A stretch of 64,000 bases of DNA from Massilia sp. WG5 (GCF_001412595.2 NZ_CP012640.2:372001-436000); one strand, 5' to 3'. Counted from the stretch's first letter, positions 31,385 through 40,571 are shown. Translations and numbers: made by a program. The notes: generated by a model not told the origin, from the letters alone.

Positions 31385-32167
31385 ATGCGTACGGTACAGC
31401 AGCTGTTTTCACTCGAAGGGAAGACCGCCGTCGTTACCGGCGGTTCGCGCGGCCTGGGCCTGCAGATGGCCGAGGCGCTGGGCGAGCAGGGCGCGCGCGT
31501 GCTGGTCTCGGCGCGCAAGCAGGCCGAGCTCGACGAAGCCTGCGCGCACCTGTCGGCGCGCGGAATCGCGGCGTCCAGCATCGCCGCCGACCTGTCCGAC
31601 GACGCGGCGGTGGCCGGCTTCGCCGAGGAAGCCTTGAAACGCCTGGGCCAGGTCGACATCCTGGTCAACAACGCGGGCGCGACCTGGGGCGCGCCGGCCG
31701 AGGACTTCCCGCTCGAGGCCTGGGACAAGGTCATGAACCTGAACGTGCGCAGCATCTTCCTGCTGTGCCAGGCCTTCGGCAAGCGCTCCATGATCCCGCG
31801 CGGCCAGGGCCGCATCGTCAACATCGCCTCGATCGCCGGCCTGGCGGGCAATCCGCCGGGCACCATGCAGACCATCGCGTACAACACCTCCAAGGCCGCG
31901 CTGATCAACTTCACGCGCACCCTGGCGGGCGAATGGGGCCGGCACGGGATCACCGTGAACGCGATCGCCCCGGGCTTCTTCCCGTCGAAGATGACGAAGG
32001 GTGTACTGGCCGCGATCGGCGCCGATACGCTTGCGCAGCAGGCGCCGCTCGGTCGGCTCGGCGACGACGAAGACCTGAAGGGCGCAGTCGTACTGTTCGC
32101 GTCCGATGCGGGCAAACACATCACGGGACAGGTACTGGCGGTCGACGGCGGCGTCTCCGCTGTCTGA
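31385..32167 (+). CDS. short-chain dehydrogenase/reductase (classical SDR)
   Basis: A 260-residue NAD(P)-dependent oxidoreductase. TGGSRGLG binds the cofactor, NNAG stabilises the fold, the Ser of NIASIAGLAG and the YNTSK pair form the catalytic site, and GITVNAIAPGFFPS follows. It resembles gluconate 5-dehydrogenase/FabG-like enzymes. The ATG at 31385 follows the Dabb stop by 14 bases. Substrate is unknown. Confidence 0.9.
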   Translation: MRTVQQLFSLEGKTAVVTGGSRGLGLQMAEALGEQGARVLVSARKQAELDEACAHLSARGIAASSIAADLSDDAAVAGFAEEALKRLGQVDILVNNAGATWGAPAEDFPLEAWDKVMNLNVRSIFLLCQAFGKRSMIPRGQGRIVNIASIAGLAGNPPGTMQTIAYNTSKAALINFTRTLAGEWGRHGITVNAIAPGFFPSKMTKGVLAAIGADTLAQQAPLGRLGDDEDLKGAVVLFASDAGKHITGQVLAVDGGVSAV

Positions 32168-32202
32168 TCCGCGATCTGATCCGATTCAGCGCGGAGGAAA
32201 GC

Positions 32203-33108
32203 ATGAAGGAGTTCGCAGGACGGGTAGCCGTCATCACCGGCGCCGCGAGCGGCCTGGGCCGCGAGTTCGCGAACAGCGCGGCCGGACTGGGCATGAAACT
32301 GGTGCTTGCCGACATCGACGCCAAGGCGCTTGAACAGGTGACCGAAACCTTGATCGCCGGCGGCGCCGAGGTGCTGTCGATGGTCGTCGACGTCAGCAAG
32401 CGCGAACACGTCGAGGAACTGGCCGACGCGGCCATGATCCGCTTCCATGGCGTGCACCTGCTGTTCAACAATGCCGGCGTCGCCGCGGGCGGCTTGATCT
32501 GGGAAAACAGCGAAGCCGACTGGGAGTGGGTGCTGGGCGTCAACCTGTGGGGCGTGATCCATGGGGTGCGCGTGTTCGTCCCGATCATGCTCGAGTGCGC
32601 GCGCCGCGATTCGGCCTACGAGGGGCACATCGTCAACAGCGCCTCGATGGCCGGCCTGCTGAATCCGCCGGGGATGGGCATCTACAACGTCTCCAAGCAT
32701 GCGGTGGTGTCGCTCTCCGAAACCCTGTACTACGACCTGGGCCTGACCGGCGCGCCGGTCCGGACGTCGGTTCTGTGCCCATACTTCGTGCCGACCGGTA
32801 TTGGCCACGCCGAGGCGCACCGCCCGCACGAGCTCGCGAACCACGCGCCGCCGACGGCCAGCCAGCAGACCGTGCAGAGCATGGTCAACCAGGCGGTCGA
32901 CAGCGGCAAGGTGTCGGCGGCGGAGGTCGCACGCCTCAGCTTCGAGGCCATCCGCGAAGAGCGCTTCTATATCTACTCGCACCCGCAGGCCCTGGCCAGC
33001 GTGGCCCGGCGCATGGAAGCCATCCTGAAGGGCGACCAGCCGGCCGATGCCGATTCGGCAGCGGCGCAGATCAACCAGGCCTTGAAGGCGCGATTAAACA
33101 GCCCGTGA
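32203..33108 (+). CDS. short-chain dehydrogenase/reductase, extended C-terminus
   Basis: A 301-residue SDR with TGAASGLG, NNAGVA, NSASMAG and YNVSKHAV catalytic motifs. The C-terminal extension after SVLCPYFVPTGI includes REERFYIYSHPQ, often seen in SDRs of secondary or fatty metabolism. GGAGGAAA immediately upstream sets the ATG at 32203. It is third in the Dabb-SDR-SDR unit. Confidence 0.9.
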   Translation: MKEFAGRVAVITGAASGLGREFANSAAGLGMKLVLADIDAKALEQVTETLIAGGAEVLSMVVDVSKREHVEELADAAMIRFHGVHLLFNNAGVAAGGLIWENSEADWEWVLGVNLWGVIHGVRVFVPIMLECARRDSAYEGHIVNSASMAGLLNPPGMGIYNVSKHAVVSLSETLYYDLGLTGAPVRTSVLCPYFVPTGIGHAEAHRPHELANHAPPTASQQTVQSMVNQAVDSGKVSAAEVARLSFEAIREERFYIYSHPQALASVARRMEAILKGDQPADADSAAAQINQALKARLNSP

Positions 33109-33200
33109 TCGTCCTACAGCCATAAGGGATGTCTTCCTATTCGATCGGCGCGCGAGCGCGCTAGCATTGTCCTATCGTCAAGCACTAGAAGGAGGACATG

Positions 33201-33524
33201 ATGGCTGACAACAAAGACAAGGCGCAGCAAGACAGGCAGGACCTCGCCGACCAGGCCGGCGGCAATCGCCAGGCCTCCAGCGGCGCCGCCCAGAACAGCG
33301 ACTTCATCCACAGCACGCCGGAAGCGAACGTGTTCCCGAAAGGCTCCTCGCAGAGCGACAACAGCGGACGGAGCGCGGGCGGCAACAGCGGACGGAGCGC
33401 GGGCGGCAACAGCGGACGGAGCGCGGGCGGCAACTCGGCGGCCGGTACGCCCGACGAGGGCAGACTGGGCGGCACCGGCGGGACTTCCGCGGCAGGCACG
33501 ACGGGCAACGATCCCGACCGTTAA
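33201..33524 (+). CDS. small hydrophilic Gly/Ser/Asn-rich protein with internal tandem repeat
   Basis: A 107-residue soluble protein, starting MADNKDKAQQDRQDLADQAG, predicted disordered. Three copies of NSGRSAGG are encoded by 24-base repeats at 33360-33431. GGAGG at 33191-33195 is best spaced for the ATG at 33201; an ATG three bases earlier is possible. It resembles small stress-associated hydrophilic proteins of Massilia-type bacteria, but I do not know a named family. It has its own terminator. Confidence 0.65.
   Translation: MADNKDKAQQDRQDLADQAGGNRQASSGAAQNSDFIHSTPEANVFPKGSSQSDNSGRSAGGNSGRSAGGNSGRSAGGNSAAGTPDEGRLGGTGGTSAAGTTGNDPDR
33360..33431 (+). repeat. three perfect 24-bp tandem repeats inside the small gene
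   Basis: Units at 33360-33383, 33384-33407 and 33408-33431 are identical at the base level, each coding NSGRSAGG. Identity at the DNA level suggests recent slippage expansion and likely length variation between strains. Confidence 0.9.
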
Positions 33525-33545
33525 CGCCAGCCGGGCAGCAAAGGA

Positions 33546-33569
33546 ACGGGCGCCCGGTGCGCCCGTTTT
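33546..33569 (+). terminator. intrinsic terminator after the small repeat-bearing gene
   Basis: ACGGGCGC (33546-33553) pairs with GCGCCCGT (33559-33566) around CCGGT, followed by TTT and G. A short T-run but a stable stem. Confidence 0.75.
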
Positions 33570-33576
33570 GCCATGC

Positions 33577-33620
33577 TTGACCTTCCGGCGCATCCGGCCT
33601 AATATGATGAGCATCATATT
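33577..33620 (+). promoter_or_regulatory. tetR promoter with overlapping perfect operator
   Basis: TTGACC (33577-33582) and TAATAT (33600-33605) are spaced by 17 bases. Overlapping the -10 is AATATGATGAGCATCATATT (33601-33620), a palindrome with nine-base arms and a two-base centre. A near-copy precedes the next gene at 34274. This is a classic autoregulated TetR layout. Confidence 0.75.
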
Positions 33621-33633
33621 CAAATCGAACGCC

Positions 33634-34227
33634 ATGTCACCGAGCCGCTCCATCCGTCACCAGCAGTCGCACGAGCGCATTCTCGACGCCGCGGCGCGCG
33701 CGGTGCGCCGCGCCGGCGTCGCCGGAGTCGGCGTGGCCGAGGTCATGAAGGAAGCCGGGCTCACCCATGGCGGCTTTTATGCCCATTTCGCATCCCGCGA
33801 CACGCTGCTGGCCGAAGCGCTGGAACATGCCGGCAGCCAGAGCAACGCGCGGGTGCGCGAACGCATGCGCGTCCGCACGGACGCCGGCGAGAGCGCCCTG
33901 CGCGCGCTGGTGTGCGAGTACCTGTCCGAGCCGCATATGCAAGCGCTGGAGTTCGGCTGTCCGGTCGCCGCCGTGGGTTCGGAGATGCAGCGCGCCCAGG
34001 AAGCCTTGCGCGAGGTCGCGAAGAGCCGCGTGCGCGGCCTGGCCGCGCTGGTCGACGACGCTTTGCCGTCCGGATCGCCGTCCGGCAGCGCCTGGGCCAT
34101 CGCCGCCGCCCTGGTCGGGGCGCTGCAGATGGCCAGGGTGCTGGGCCCGGATGGCGGCGGCGAGGTGTTGAAGGCATGCCGGGACAGCCTGCTTGCCCAG
34201 TACGACCGTCCGGGCGCAAGCGCCTGA
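33634..34227 (+). CDS. TetR/AcrR family transcriptional repressor
   Basis: A 197-residue regulator. The N-terminal helix-turn-helix (about 10-55) has HERILDAAARAVRRAG and EAGLTHGGFYAHFASRDTLL. The C-terminal ligand domain begins around residue 75 and has ALEFGCPVAAVGSEM with one Cys. The ATG at 33634 follows the operator by 13 bases and has no clear Shine-Dalgarno sequence. It most likely represses itself and the SDR gene downstream, since both have the same operator. The ligand may be an aldehyde or quinone, by analogy with similar TetR-SDR pairs. Confidence 0.9.
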   Translation: MSPSRSIRHQQSHERILDAAARAVRRAGVAGVGVAEVMKEAGLTHGGFYAHFASRDTLLAEALEHAGSQSNARVRERMRVRTDAGESALRALVCEYLSEPHMQALEFGCPVAAVGSEMQRAQEALREVAKSRVRGLAALVDDALPSGSPSGSAWAIAAALVGALQMARVLGPDGGGEVLKACRDSLLAQYDRPGASA

Positions 34228-34237
34228 GACGGAACAC

Positions 34238-34265
34238 GCCGTGCCTGTGAGGCCGGCTTTTTTTT
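34238..34265 (+). terminator. intrinsic terminator after tetR
   Basis: GCCG and GCCT pair with AGGC and CGGC around a GTG loop with one bulged T (34238-34257), followed by eight T. It separates tetR from the SDR gene, so the SDR needs its own promoter. Confidence 0.85.
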
Positions 34266-34273
34266 GCGGCAGA

Positions 34274-34293
34274 ACTATGACGCTCATCATATG
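34274..34293. promoter_or_regulatory. second TetR operator, before the SDR gene
   Basis: ACTATGACGCTCATCATATG matches the operator at 33601-33620 (read on the other strand) at 17 of 20 positions. A weak promoter TTGCGG (34264) and TCATAT (34287), 17 bases apart, would be covered by it. Confidence 0.65.
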
Positions 34294-34305
34294 AAAGGGA
34301 TGGCC

Positions 34306-35019
34306 ATGAAACTCGATAACGCAATCGTCCTCGTCACCGGCGCCAACCGCGGCCTCGGCGCGGAGTTCGCCCGCCAGGCGCTGGCCCGCGGCGCGCGCAA
34401 GGTCTACGCCGGCGCCCGCGATCCGGATTCCGTCAAGCTGCCCGGCGTGACGCCGGTCCGGCTGGACGTCAACGATCCGGTCCAGGTGCGGGATGCTGCC
34501 GCGCGCTGCGCCGACATCACGCTGGTGGTCAACAATGCCGGCATCGCCACGCCCGGCAGCCTGCTGGATGAGGACGGCATCGAAGCGCTGCGGCGCATGA
34601 TGGACACCAACGTCTACGGTATGTTGCGCGTCAGCCAGGCCTTTGCGCCGGTGCTGGCGGCGCAGGGCGGCGGCGCCTTCCTGAACGTGCTGTCGGTGGC
34701 GAGCTGGATCAGTACGCCGGGCCTGGCGGCCTATGCGGCGACCAAGTCGGCGGCCTGGAGCGTGAACAATGGCTTGCGCATCGCGCTGAAGGAGCAGGGC
34801 ACCCAGGTGCTGGGGCTGCACGTCGGCTTCGTCGACACCGACCTGGCGCGCGGCATCGACCTGCCCAAGCTGGCGCCGGCGGAAGTCGTCGCGCGCGCCT
34901 ATGCCGCGCTGGAGGAAGACCGCAGCGAAGTCCTGATCGACGAACTGTCGCGGAACGTCAAGCGCGGCCTGTCGGAAGAACCCGGGATCTACCTGGACGT
35001 GGTGCAGCGCCCCGCCTGA
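34306..35019 (+). CDS. short-chain dehydrogenase/reductase, TetR-controlled
   Basis: A 237-residue SDR with TGANRGLGAEFARQAL, NNAGIATPGSL, the Ser of LSVASWIS and YAATK. It has the shortened form typical of carbonyl-reductase-like SDRs. AAAGGGA at 34294-34300 fits the ATG at 34306 (MKLDN); ATGs at 34291 and 34300 are alternatives, but 34291 lies within the operator. It is likely derepressed when the TetR ligand accumulates, and may act on that ligand. Confidence 0.9.
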   Translation: MKLDNAIVLVTGANRGLGAEFARQALARGARKVYAGARDPDSVKLPGVTPVRLDVNDPVQVRDAAARCADITLVVNNAGIATPGSLLDEDGIEALRRMMDTNVYGMLRVSQAFAPVLAAQGGGAFLNVLSVASWISTPGLAAYAATKSAAWSVNNGLRIALKEQGTQVLGLHVGFVDTDLARGIDLPKLAPAEVVARAYAALEEDRSEVLIDELSRNVKRGLSEEPGIYLDVVQRPA

Positions 35020-35042
35020 GCGCGGCGTGGTAGCATCGCCGG

Positions 35043-35243
35043 ATGGAAAAACGCACCGACTACAAGACCGCCCTCCTGATCGAGGCGGTGATCCATGAAA
35101 CCCCTGCCACCGGCATGCCGGCGGCGGCGCGCCGGCTGGCCGAGATCGGCGTGCCGGTCGACGTCGCGCTGCGCGTGCTGACCAGGCCGGTCGAGCGGCG
35201 GCAGCAGTTCGAATCGCCGTTCATGAAGCGGGAAGCCTCGTAG
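35043..35243 (+). CDS. small conserved-looking hypothetical protein
   Basis: A 66-residue charged protein starting MEKRTDYKTALLIEAVIHET and ending in KREAS. It is predicted helical, with no signal peptide or membrane helix. It follows the SDR gene by 23 bases and ends one base before the convergent NRDE gene. I do not recognise a domain; codon use matches its neighbours, supporting a real gene. Confidence 0.55.
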   Translation: MEKRTDYKTALLIEAVIHETPATGMPAAARRLAEIGVPVDVALRVLTRPVERRQQFESPFMKREAS

Positions 35244-35244
35244 T

Positions 35245-35997
35245 TCAGGCCGCCGGGCAAGGCTGCAGGATCCTTTCGTGCAGCGCCGGCTCGCCTTCCT
35301 CGTAAAGCTGGACCACGGTCGAGGTCCGGGTACCATAGCCCTCGATCTCGATGCAGACCGCCGACAATTGTCGCTCCACCTCGATCGGCACGCCGGTGTC
35401 CGGCAGGCGCAGGTCGGGGGCGCGGGTGGTGTCGGCCAGCATCTCGAAATAGGCTTCCTCCGGCGCGCCCTGCAGCAGCAGGCTGGCGAAGGTCGCCTTG
35501 GTGCGCAGCACCTTCGGCCAGGGCGCGTCCAGCAGGCCGTTCGAGACCCCGTAGATGCCCGGGGTCAAAGCCTGGCCGTTGCGCGGGTCGTCGCCGGCGC
35601 GGTTCGAGAACCAGTACAGGCCTTCGCGGTCGCCCAGCACGAGGTTGAAGCCGTTGTACTCGGCGGCGCCGGCGGCGATGTGCGCCAGGTAGGCCGGTGC
35701 GTCGAGCTCGCCCTTGAGGAAGTCGGCCACCAGGGCGCCGCGGGTCGGGGCGTCGCTGCGCCGCTCGCCGGGCGCGCGGATATTCGTGAGCGCGGCGAAC
35801 TTCGGGCCGTTCGGCCCATTCTTCGTCACGCCCATCCAGCTGCCGCCGCCCTGCAGGTCGCGGCCGGCGATGATGTTCGGATCCTCCGGCCAGGGGCCGG
35901 CCGGGGTGGCGGGACGGTCATAGAATTCGTCGCGGTTGGCGCACGCGATCACGGGCACGCCGGGAATCACGCGCCAGGCAAAAACGATCAGGCACAT
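35245..35997 (-). CDS. NRDE family protein (TANGO2/DUF833)
   Basis: A 250-residue protein with the diagnostic N-terminal MCLIVFAWR and ANRDEFYDRP, then IAGRDLQGGGSWMGVTKNG. The family is related to Ntn-hydrolases, with the Cys after Met as the possible nucleophile. In animals TANGO2 affects lipid and haem handling; the bacterial role is unknown. Its start overlaps the end of the DUF4936 gene by 10 bases, implying coupling in a ygfZ-DUF4936-NRDE unit. Confidence 0.9.
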   Translation of the reverse strand: MCLIVFAWRVIPGVPVIACANRDEFYDRPATPAGPWPEDPNIIAGRDLQGGGSWMGVTKNGPNGPKFAALTNIRAPGERRSDAPTRGALVADFLKGELDAPAYLAHIAAGAAEYNGFNLVLGDREGLYWFSNRAGDDPRNGQALTPGIYGVSNGLLDAPWPKVLRTKATFASLLLQGAPEEAYFEMLADTTRAPDLRLPDTGVPIEVERQLSAVCIEIEGYGTRTSTVVQLYEEGEPALHERILQPCPAA

Positions 35998-36290
35998 GGG
36001 TTCGGCTCCGGAATCAGGTCGACGAAGACTTCGGCGCGGCGCGGGCCGGCGAGCAGTTCGTCCAGGCCGGCCCGGGCGGCGGCCCGGGCAAGCTCGTCGG
36101 CGAAGCTGTCGGGCACGCCCGGATAGACCTCCATCCAGGTCTGCATGCCGTCCTTGCTCTCGGGACGGCGCTTGAGCTGATTGGGGGCGCGGTGGCTGGC
36201 CGCCAGCGCCGCCTGCATGGCGCGCACGCGCGGCGCGAGCGCGGCGCTGTCCTGCTCGCGCACCTTGTAATAGACGTACAGGTCCATCAT
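35988..36290 (-). CDS. DUF4936 family protein
   Basis: A 100-residue protein, MMDLYVYYKVREQDSAALAP at its start, with a two-strand, helix pattern and TWMEVYPGVPDSF. It matches my memory of DUF4936, a small betaproteobacterial family found beside ygfZ. The start may be the Met at 36290 or the next at 36287. It ends inside the NRDE start region. Confidence 0.75.
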   Translation of the reverse strand: MMDLYVYYKVREQDSAALAPRVRAMQAALAASHRAPNQLKRRPESKDGMQTWMEVYPGVPDSFADELARAAARAGLDELLAGPRRAEVFVDLIPEPNPCA

Positions 36291-36303
36291 CGTCCGCGGA
36301 CCA

Positions 36304-37371
36304 TTACGCTTCCGGCGCGTCGAGGGCGTAGGGCAGCGGCAGGAAGGCCAGCTGGGTGCCGCCGGCGGAACCATGGCGCACCTCATGCTCGAGCGCGGCC
36401 AGCTTGATCTCGACCAGGGCATCGGCGCCGCCCTGGCCGTTCGGCGCGGCGTTGACGATCATGCCCGACGGCTGGTCGGGGTCCGCGCTGGAGAACACTT
36501 CGTCGCCGGCGCGCACCGCGGCATTGGGCAGCGTGGCCAGCGTCATGCGGCGCTTCAGCTTGCCGAGATACTGGCTGCGGGCCACGATTTCCTGGCCCGG
36601 ATAGCAGCCTTTCTTGAAGTTCACGCCACCGATCAGCTCGAAGTTCACCATCTGCGGCACGAACTGTTCCTGGGTCGGCTGGGTCACCTGCGGCACGCCG
36701 GCGTGGATCTCGGCCAGGCGCCAGGCGGCATTGCCGCCCAACGCCAGGGTCTCGCGCAGCTGCGGCAGGGCCGCGACGGCGCTGTCGCCCGAGGTGATCC
36801 ACAGGTAGCGCGGCGCGCCCAAGGCGTCGCCCAGGCGGATCACGGTGCCGAATGCGCCATCGAGCTTGGCGTAGGGCGCGGCCGGCAGGGCGCCGACGTG
36901 GCGCGCCAGCGCTTCGCCGGCCTTCGCGCCGCCCAGGCCGAGCACGGCGGCGGTGGCCGCTTCCTCGGTGGCGTCGCGCAGCTTCGCCTTGGCGCGCAGC
37001 ACGAACATGCTGAGACGCTTCTGCAGCGGGGCCTGGATGGCGCGCGGCAGGGCCAGGTAGATATCCTTGTTCTCCTGGCCGCCGCGCCACATCAGGAAGG
37101 TGGCCTGCAGGCGGCCCTTCGGCGTGCAGTAGCCGGCCAGCCGGGCTTCATTGGCGCCGAGGTGTTCGACGTCATTGGTCAGCTGGCTGTGCAGGAAACT
37201 GGCCGCATCGTCGCCGGCGGCGGCGATGAGTCCGAGGTCGGTGACCGGCGCCACCATGCCGGCGGCGAGATCGGCGGCCGAGAGGGTCTTGCCGAAGTCT
37301 TCGACTTGCGTGGCTTCGTCTTGGTGAAAGCGTGCGCCGAGCGAGGCGAGGTGTTCGATCCAGTTATTCAT
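36304..37371 (-). CDS. ygfZ: folate-binding protein YgfZ
   Basis: A 355-residue GcvT-like protein with the YgfZ signature KGCYPGQEIVARSQYLGKLKR (Cys near residue 257) and DAASFLHSQLTNDV. It binds tetrahydrofolate and helps assemble or repair certain Fe-S enzymes such as MiaB. It is divergent from mltG and heads the ygfZ-DUF4936-NRDE unit. The C-terminal barrel includes SADPDQPSGMIVNAAP. Confidence 0.93.
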   Translation of the reverse strand: MNNWIEHLASLGARFHQDEATQVEDFGKTLSAADLAAGMVAPVTDLGLIAAAGDDAASFLHSQLTNDVEHLGANEARLAGYCTPKGRLQATFLMWRGGQENKDIYLALPRAIQAPLQKRLSMFVLRAKAKLRDATEEAATAAVLGLGGAKAGEALARHVGALPAAPYAKLDGAFGTVIRLGDALGAPRYLWITSGDSAVAALPQLRETLALGGNAAWRLAEIHAGVPQVTQPTQEQFVPQMVNFELIGGVNFKKGCYPGQEIVARSQYLGKLKRRMTLATLPNAAVRAGDEVFSSADPDQPSGMIVNAAPNGQGGADALVEIKLAALEHEVRHGSAGGTQLAFLPLPYALDAPEA

Positions 37372-37483
37372 ACGATCCGCGTGTCAAATTCTGATCTATT
37401 TCTTGATTAGGCTTTATCATTACGGCCTCATTATAGAGTTGTCGACAAATTCGCGTCGGGCACGGCGCAAAACCAGACTTCAC

Positions 37484-38491
37484 ATGGCACTAATAAGAAA
37501 ACTCATCGTCACGGGCGTGATCGTGTCAGTCGCGGCCGTCGGGGGCTTCCAGTGGTGGGCGAAGCAGCCCATCACCACGGCAGACAGCCCCATCATTCCA
37601 TTCGCCATTGCCCAGGGCAGCGGCGTCTCCGGCGCCGCCCAGCAGATGGCGAGCTCCGGGGTGCCGATCAACGGCTTCCTGTTCGGGGTGCTCGCGCGCG
37701 TGACCGGCAAGGCGAGCCAGATCAAGGCCGGCAGCTACGAGCTCAAGCCGGATACGAACCCGCGGCGCCTCTTGACCCAGCTGGTGCGCGGCGAATTCGC
37801 GCAGGAATCGCTGACCATCATCGAAGGCTGGACCTTTCGCCAGATGCGCCAGGCGGTCGACGCCGCGCCCAACCTGAAGCACGAGACGGCCAAGCTGTCC
37901 GACAAGGAATTGCTGGCCAAGGTGGCGCCGGACGCGAAATACGCGACGCCCGAAGGCCTGTTCTTCCCGGACACCTACCTGTTCGCGAAGAATTCCAGCG
38001 ACCTGCAGATCTACAGGCAGGCGCACGAGATGATGATGAAGCGCCTCAAGACGGCCTGGGAAAAGCGCGAGCCGAACCTGCCGTACACCGACCCTTACCA
38101 GGCCCTGATCATGGCCTCGCTGGTCGAAAAGGAGACCGGCCAGAAAAGCGAACGCTCGATGATCGCGGGCGTGTTCGTGAACCGCCTCAAGACCGGCATG
38201 CTGCTGCAGACCGATCCGACCGTCATCTACGGCATGGGCGACAAGTACGACGGCAAGATCCACAAGAAGGATCTCGAGACCGACACCCCGTACAACACCT
38301 ACACCCGCGCCGGCCTGCCGCCGACCCCGATCGCGCTGCCGGGCGTGGAGTCGCTGGCGGCGGCGCTGACGCCGGCCAAGACCGAGGCCCTGTATTTCGT
38401 TTCGCGCGGCGACGGCACCAGCCATTTCTCGGCCAACCTGAACGAGCATAACAAGGCGGTCAACCAGTATCAGCGCCAGGGGGCGAAATGA
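37484..38491 (+). CDS. mltG: endolytic murein transglycosylase
   Basis: A 335-residue inner-membrane lytic transglycosylase. One N-terminal helix (about 5-25) is followed by a LysM-like region and the YceG domain. The catalytic Glu is Glu215 in [20 protein letters not shown] and QTDPTVIYG are family motifs. It cuts nascent glycan strands and sets their length. The ATG at 37484 starts just before the membrane helix. It overlaps tmk by four bases in a mltG-tmk-holB-pilZ operon, a common arrangement. Confidence 0.94.
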   Translation: MALIRKLIVTGVIVSVAAVGGFQWWAKQPITTADSPIIPFAIAQGSGVSGAAQQMASSGVPINGFLFGVLARVTGKASQIKAGSYELKPDTNPRRLLTQLVRGEFAQESLTIIEGWTFRQMRQAVDAAPNLKHETAKLSDKELLAKVAPDAKYATPEGLFFPDTYLFAKNSSDLQIYRQAHEMMMKRLKTAWEKREPNLPYTDPYQALIMASLVEKETGQKSERSMIAGVFVNRLKTGMLLQTDPTVIYGMGDKYDGKIHKKDLETDTPYNTYTRAGLPPTPIALPGVESLAAALTPAKTEALYFVSRGDGTSHFSANLNEHNKAVNQYQRQGAK

Positions 38492-39096
38492 CGGGCCGTT
38501 TCATCACCTTCGAAGGCATCGACGGGGCCGGCAAGTCGACCCACATCGGCTTCGTGACGGACCTGCTGAAGGACGCCGGAAAGACCGTGGTGTCGACCCG
38601 CGAACCGGGCGGCACGCCGCTCGGCGAAAAGCTGCGCGAGCTGCTGCTGCACGAAAGGATGGACCTGGAAACCGAGGCGCTGCTGATGTTCGCCAGCCGC
38701 CGCGAGCACATTGCGCAAGTCATCGAGCCGGCGCTCGCGCGCGGCGACTGGGTGCTGTCCGACCGGTTCACGGACGCCAGCTTCGCCTACCAGGGCGGCG
38801 GACGCGGCCTGCCGCTCGAAAAGCTCGACCGGCTGGAACAGTGGGTGCATCCGCACCTGCAGCCCGACCTGACCCTGCTGTTCGACGTGCCGCTGGAAGT
38901 CGCGCGCGAGCGCCTGGACGCCACCCGCACCCTCGACAAGTTCGAGTCCGAGGAGGCCGCCTTCTTCCAGCGCTGCCGCAACGAATACCTGCGCCGCGCC
39001 AAGGAGCACCCCGAACGGATCGTGGTCATCGACTCGACCCGCACCATCGACGATGTCCGCACCGCCCTGCGTGCGGCACTGGAGAAGTTGTTGTGA
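38488..39096 (+). CDS. tmk: thymidylate kinase
   Basis: A 202-residue dTMP kinase. The P-loop is [11 protein letters not shown], with [11 protein letters not shown] and the [16 protein letters not shown] substrate region. It makes dTDP for DNA synthesis. It overlaps mltG (ATGA) and holB (GTGA), so translation of all three is likely coupled. Confidence 0.96.
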   Translation: MTGRFITFEGIDGAGKSTHIGFVTDLLKDAGKTVVSTREPGGTPLGEKLRELLLHERMDLETEALLMFASRREHIAQVIEPALARGDWVLSDRFTDASFAYQGGGRGLPLEKLDRLEQWVHPHLQPDLTLLFDVPLEVARERLDATRTLDKFESEEAAFFQRCRNEYLRRAKEHPERIVVIDSTRTIDDVRTALRAALEKLL

Positions 39097-40136
39097 AGCT
39101 CAGTGGCATCACTTACCCCTGGCAGGAAGAGGCCTGGACGCAATTGCAGCAGATGCGCGTCCGCCTGCCCCATGCGATCCTGTTTTACGGCCCGGCCGGC
39201 ATCGGCAAGGCCGACTTCATCGAGGCCTTCGCCCAGGCCTTGTTGTGCGAAAACGTGCGTCCCGACGGCCATGCCTGCGGCGCGTGCGCGTCCTGCGGCT
39301 GGTTCGCCCAGGGCAACCATCCCGACTACCGCCGCGTGCGGCCGGAAGCGATGGAAGACGAAGCCCCGCCGGCCGAGGGCGAGGACGCCGCCGACACCGA
39401 TAAAAAGTCGAAATCCTCGAAGACGGCCTCGAAAGACATCAAGATCGAGCAGGTGCGCGCGCTGGCCGACTTCATGAACATCTCGACCCACCGCCAGGGC
39501 TTGCGCGTGGTGGTGCTGTATCCGGCCGAGGCGCTGAACATGCCGGCCTCGAACGCGCTGCTGAAGACGCTGGAAGAGCCGCCGCCGGGCACCGTGTTCC
39601 TGCTGGCGTCGAACGGCCTGGACCGGCTGCTGCCGACGATCCTGTCGCGCTGCCGCAAGTTCGCGCTCCCCATGCCCGAGCACGCCCAGGCCCTGGCCTG
39701 GCTCGAGGCCCAGGGCGTGCAGGATGCCGACGGCTGGCTGCGCGAGCAGGGCGGGGCGCCGCTGGCGGCCCTCGTCCAGGCCGAGACCGGCAGCCGCGAA
39801 GAACTGGACGCCCTGCTGCACATCCTGGCCCAGCCGAGCGTCGAGGCCGCGTTGCGTGCCGCTGACAAATTGAGCAAAGCGCCGCTGGCATCCCTCGTCG
39901 CATGGCAGCAACGGTGGCTGTATGACGTGTTTTCGTACAAGCTGTCCGGCACGATCCGCTATTATCCGCGGTATCGCCAGCAGCTGGCCAAGCTGGCCGA
40001 GCGCGTCCATACGGCCAAGCTGATGCAGGCGATCAAGTCGACCAACGAACGGCGCGCGGTGGCGGATCACCCGCTGTCGCCGAAATTGTTTGTCGAAGAT
40101 ATGTTGCTTGATTACACTGCCTGCTGCAGCGCTTGA
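39093..40136 (+). CDS. holB: DNA polymerase III delta' subunit
   Basis: A 347-residue clamp-loader subunit starting at a GTG inside the tmk stop ([14 protein letters not shown]), with GGAG eight bases upstream. The AAA+ P-loop reads [10 protein letters not shown]. The zinc module has [10 protein letters not shown], and [18 protein letters not shown] with ILSRCRKF are standard. A charged insert near residues 88-115 (rich in Glu, Asp, Lys and Ser) is longer than in E. coli. Confidence 0.94.
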   Translation: MKLSGITYPWQEEAWTQLQQMRVRLPHAILFYGPAGIGKADFIEAFAQALLCENVRPDGHACGACASCGWFAQGNHPDYRRVRPEAMEDEAPPAEGEDAADTDKKSKSSKTASKDIKIEQVRALADFMNISTHRQGLRVVVLYPAEALNMPASNALLKTLEEPPPGTVFLLASNGLDRLLPTILSRCRKFALPMPEHAQALAWLEAQGVQDADGWLREQGGAPLAALVQAETGSREELDALLHILAQPSVEAALRAADKLSKAPLASLVAWQQRWLYDVFSYKLSGTIRYYPRYRQQLAKLAERVHTAKLMQAIKSTNERRAVADHPLSPKLFVEDMLLDYTACCSA

Positions 40137-40157
40137 TCTAGCCACGAAAGGATTCCG

Positions 40158-40556
40158 ATGAACGGCTTGCCCACCGACCCGAACGCACCACCGGGTTTGC
40201 CGACGACGCCCCAGGCGCCGCGGCCGTCCGTGCTCTCGCTCGCCATCAAGGAGAAGGCGGCGCTGTACGCGGCCTACATGCCTTTCCTGAAGAATGGCGG
40301 GATGTTCGTGCCGACCAACAAGCCGTACAAGATCGGCGACGAGATCTACCTGATCCTGTCGCTGATGGATGACCCGAACAAATACCCGATCGCCGGCAAG
40401 GTCGCCTGGATCACGCCGGCCGGCGCCAACAATAACAAGGCGCAAGGCATCGGCGTGCATTTCCCGGCCGACGAAACCGGCCAGCGCGCCAAGCTGCGCA
40501 TCGAAGAAATCCTGGGCGCCGCGCTGCGTTCCTCACGCGCCACCCATACCCTGTAA
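40158..40556 (+). CDS. pilZ: PilZ domain protein (type IV pilus assembly)
   Basis: A 132-residue protein with the compact PilZ barrel starting at about residue 22 (SVLSLAIKEKAALYAAYMPF) and containing GGMFVPTNKPYKIGDEIYL and KVAWITPAGA. As in Pseudomonas PilZ, the N-terminal RxxxR c-di-GMP motif is missing, so it probably acts through PilB/FimX-type contacts rather than by binding the nucleotide. The location after holB matches that orthologue. It lies 21 bases after holB. Confidence 0.9.
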   Translation: MNGLPTDPNAPPGLPTTPQAPRPSVLSLAIKEKAALYAAYMPFLKNGGMFVPTNKPYKIGDEIYLILSLMDDPNKYPIAGKVAWITPAGANNNKAQGIGVHFPADETGQRAKLRIEEILGAALRSSRATHTL

Positions 40557-40571
40557 ATCGATCAAATTTTT

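Noticed and set aside
33360..33431. Possible mini CRISPR or integron-like repeat
   Set aside because: The repeats are adjacent without spacers and lie in frame inside a coding sequence.
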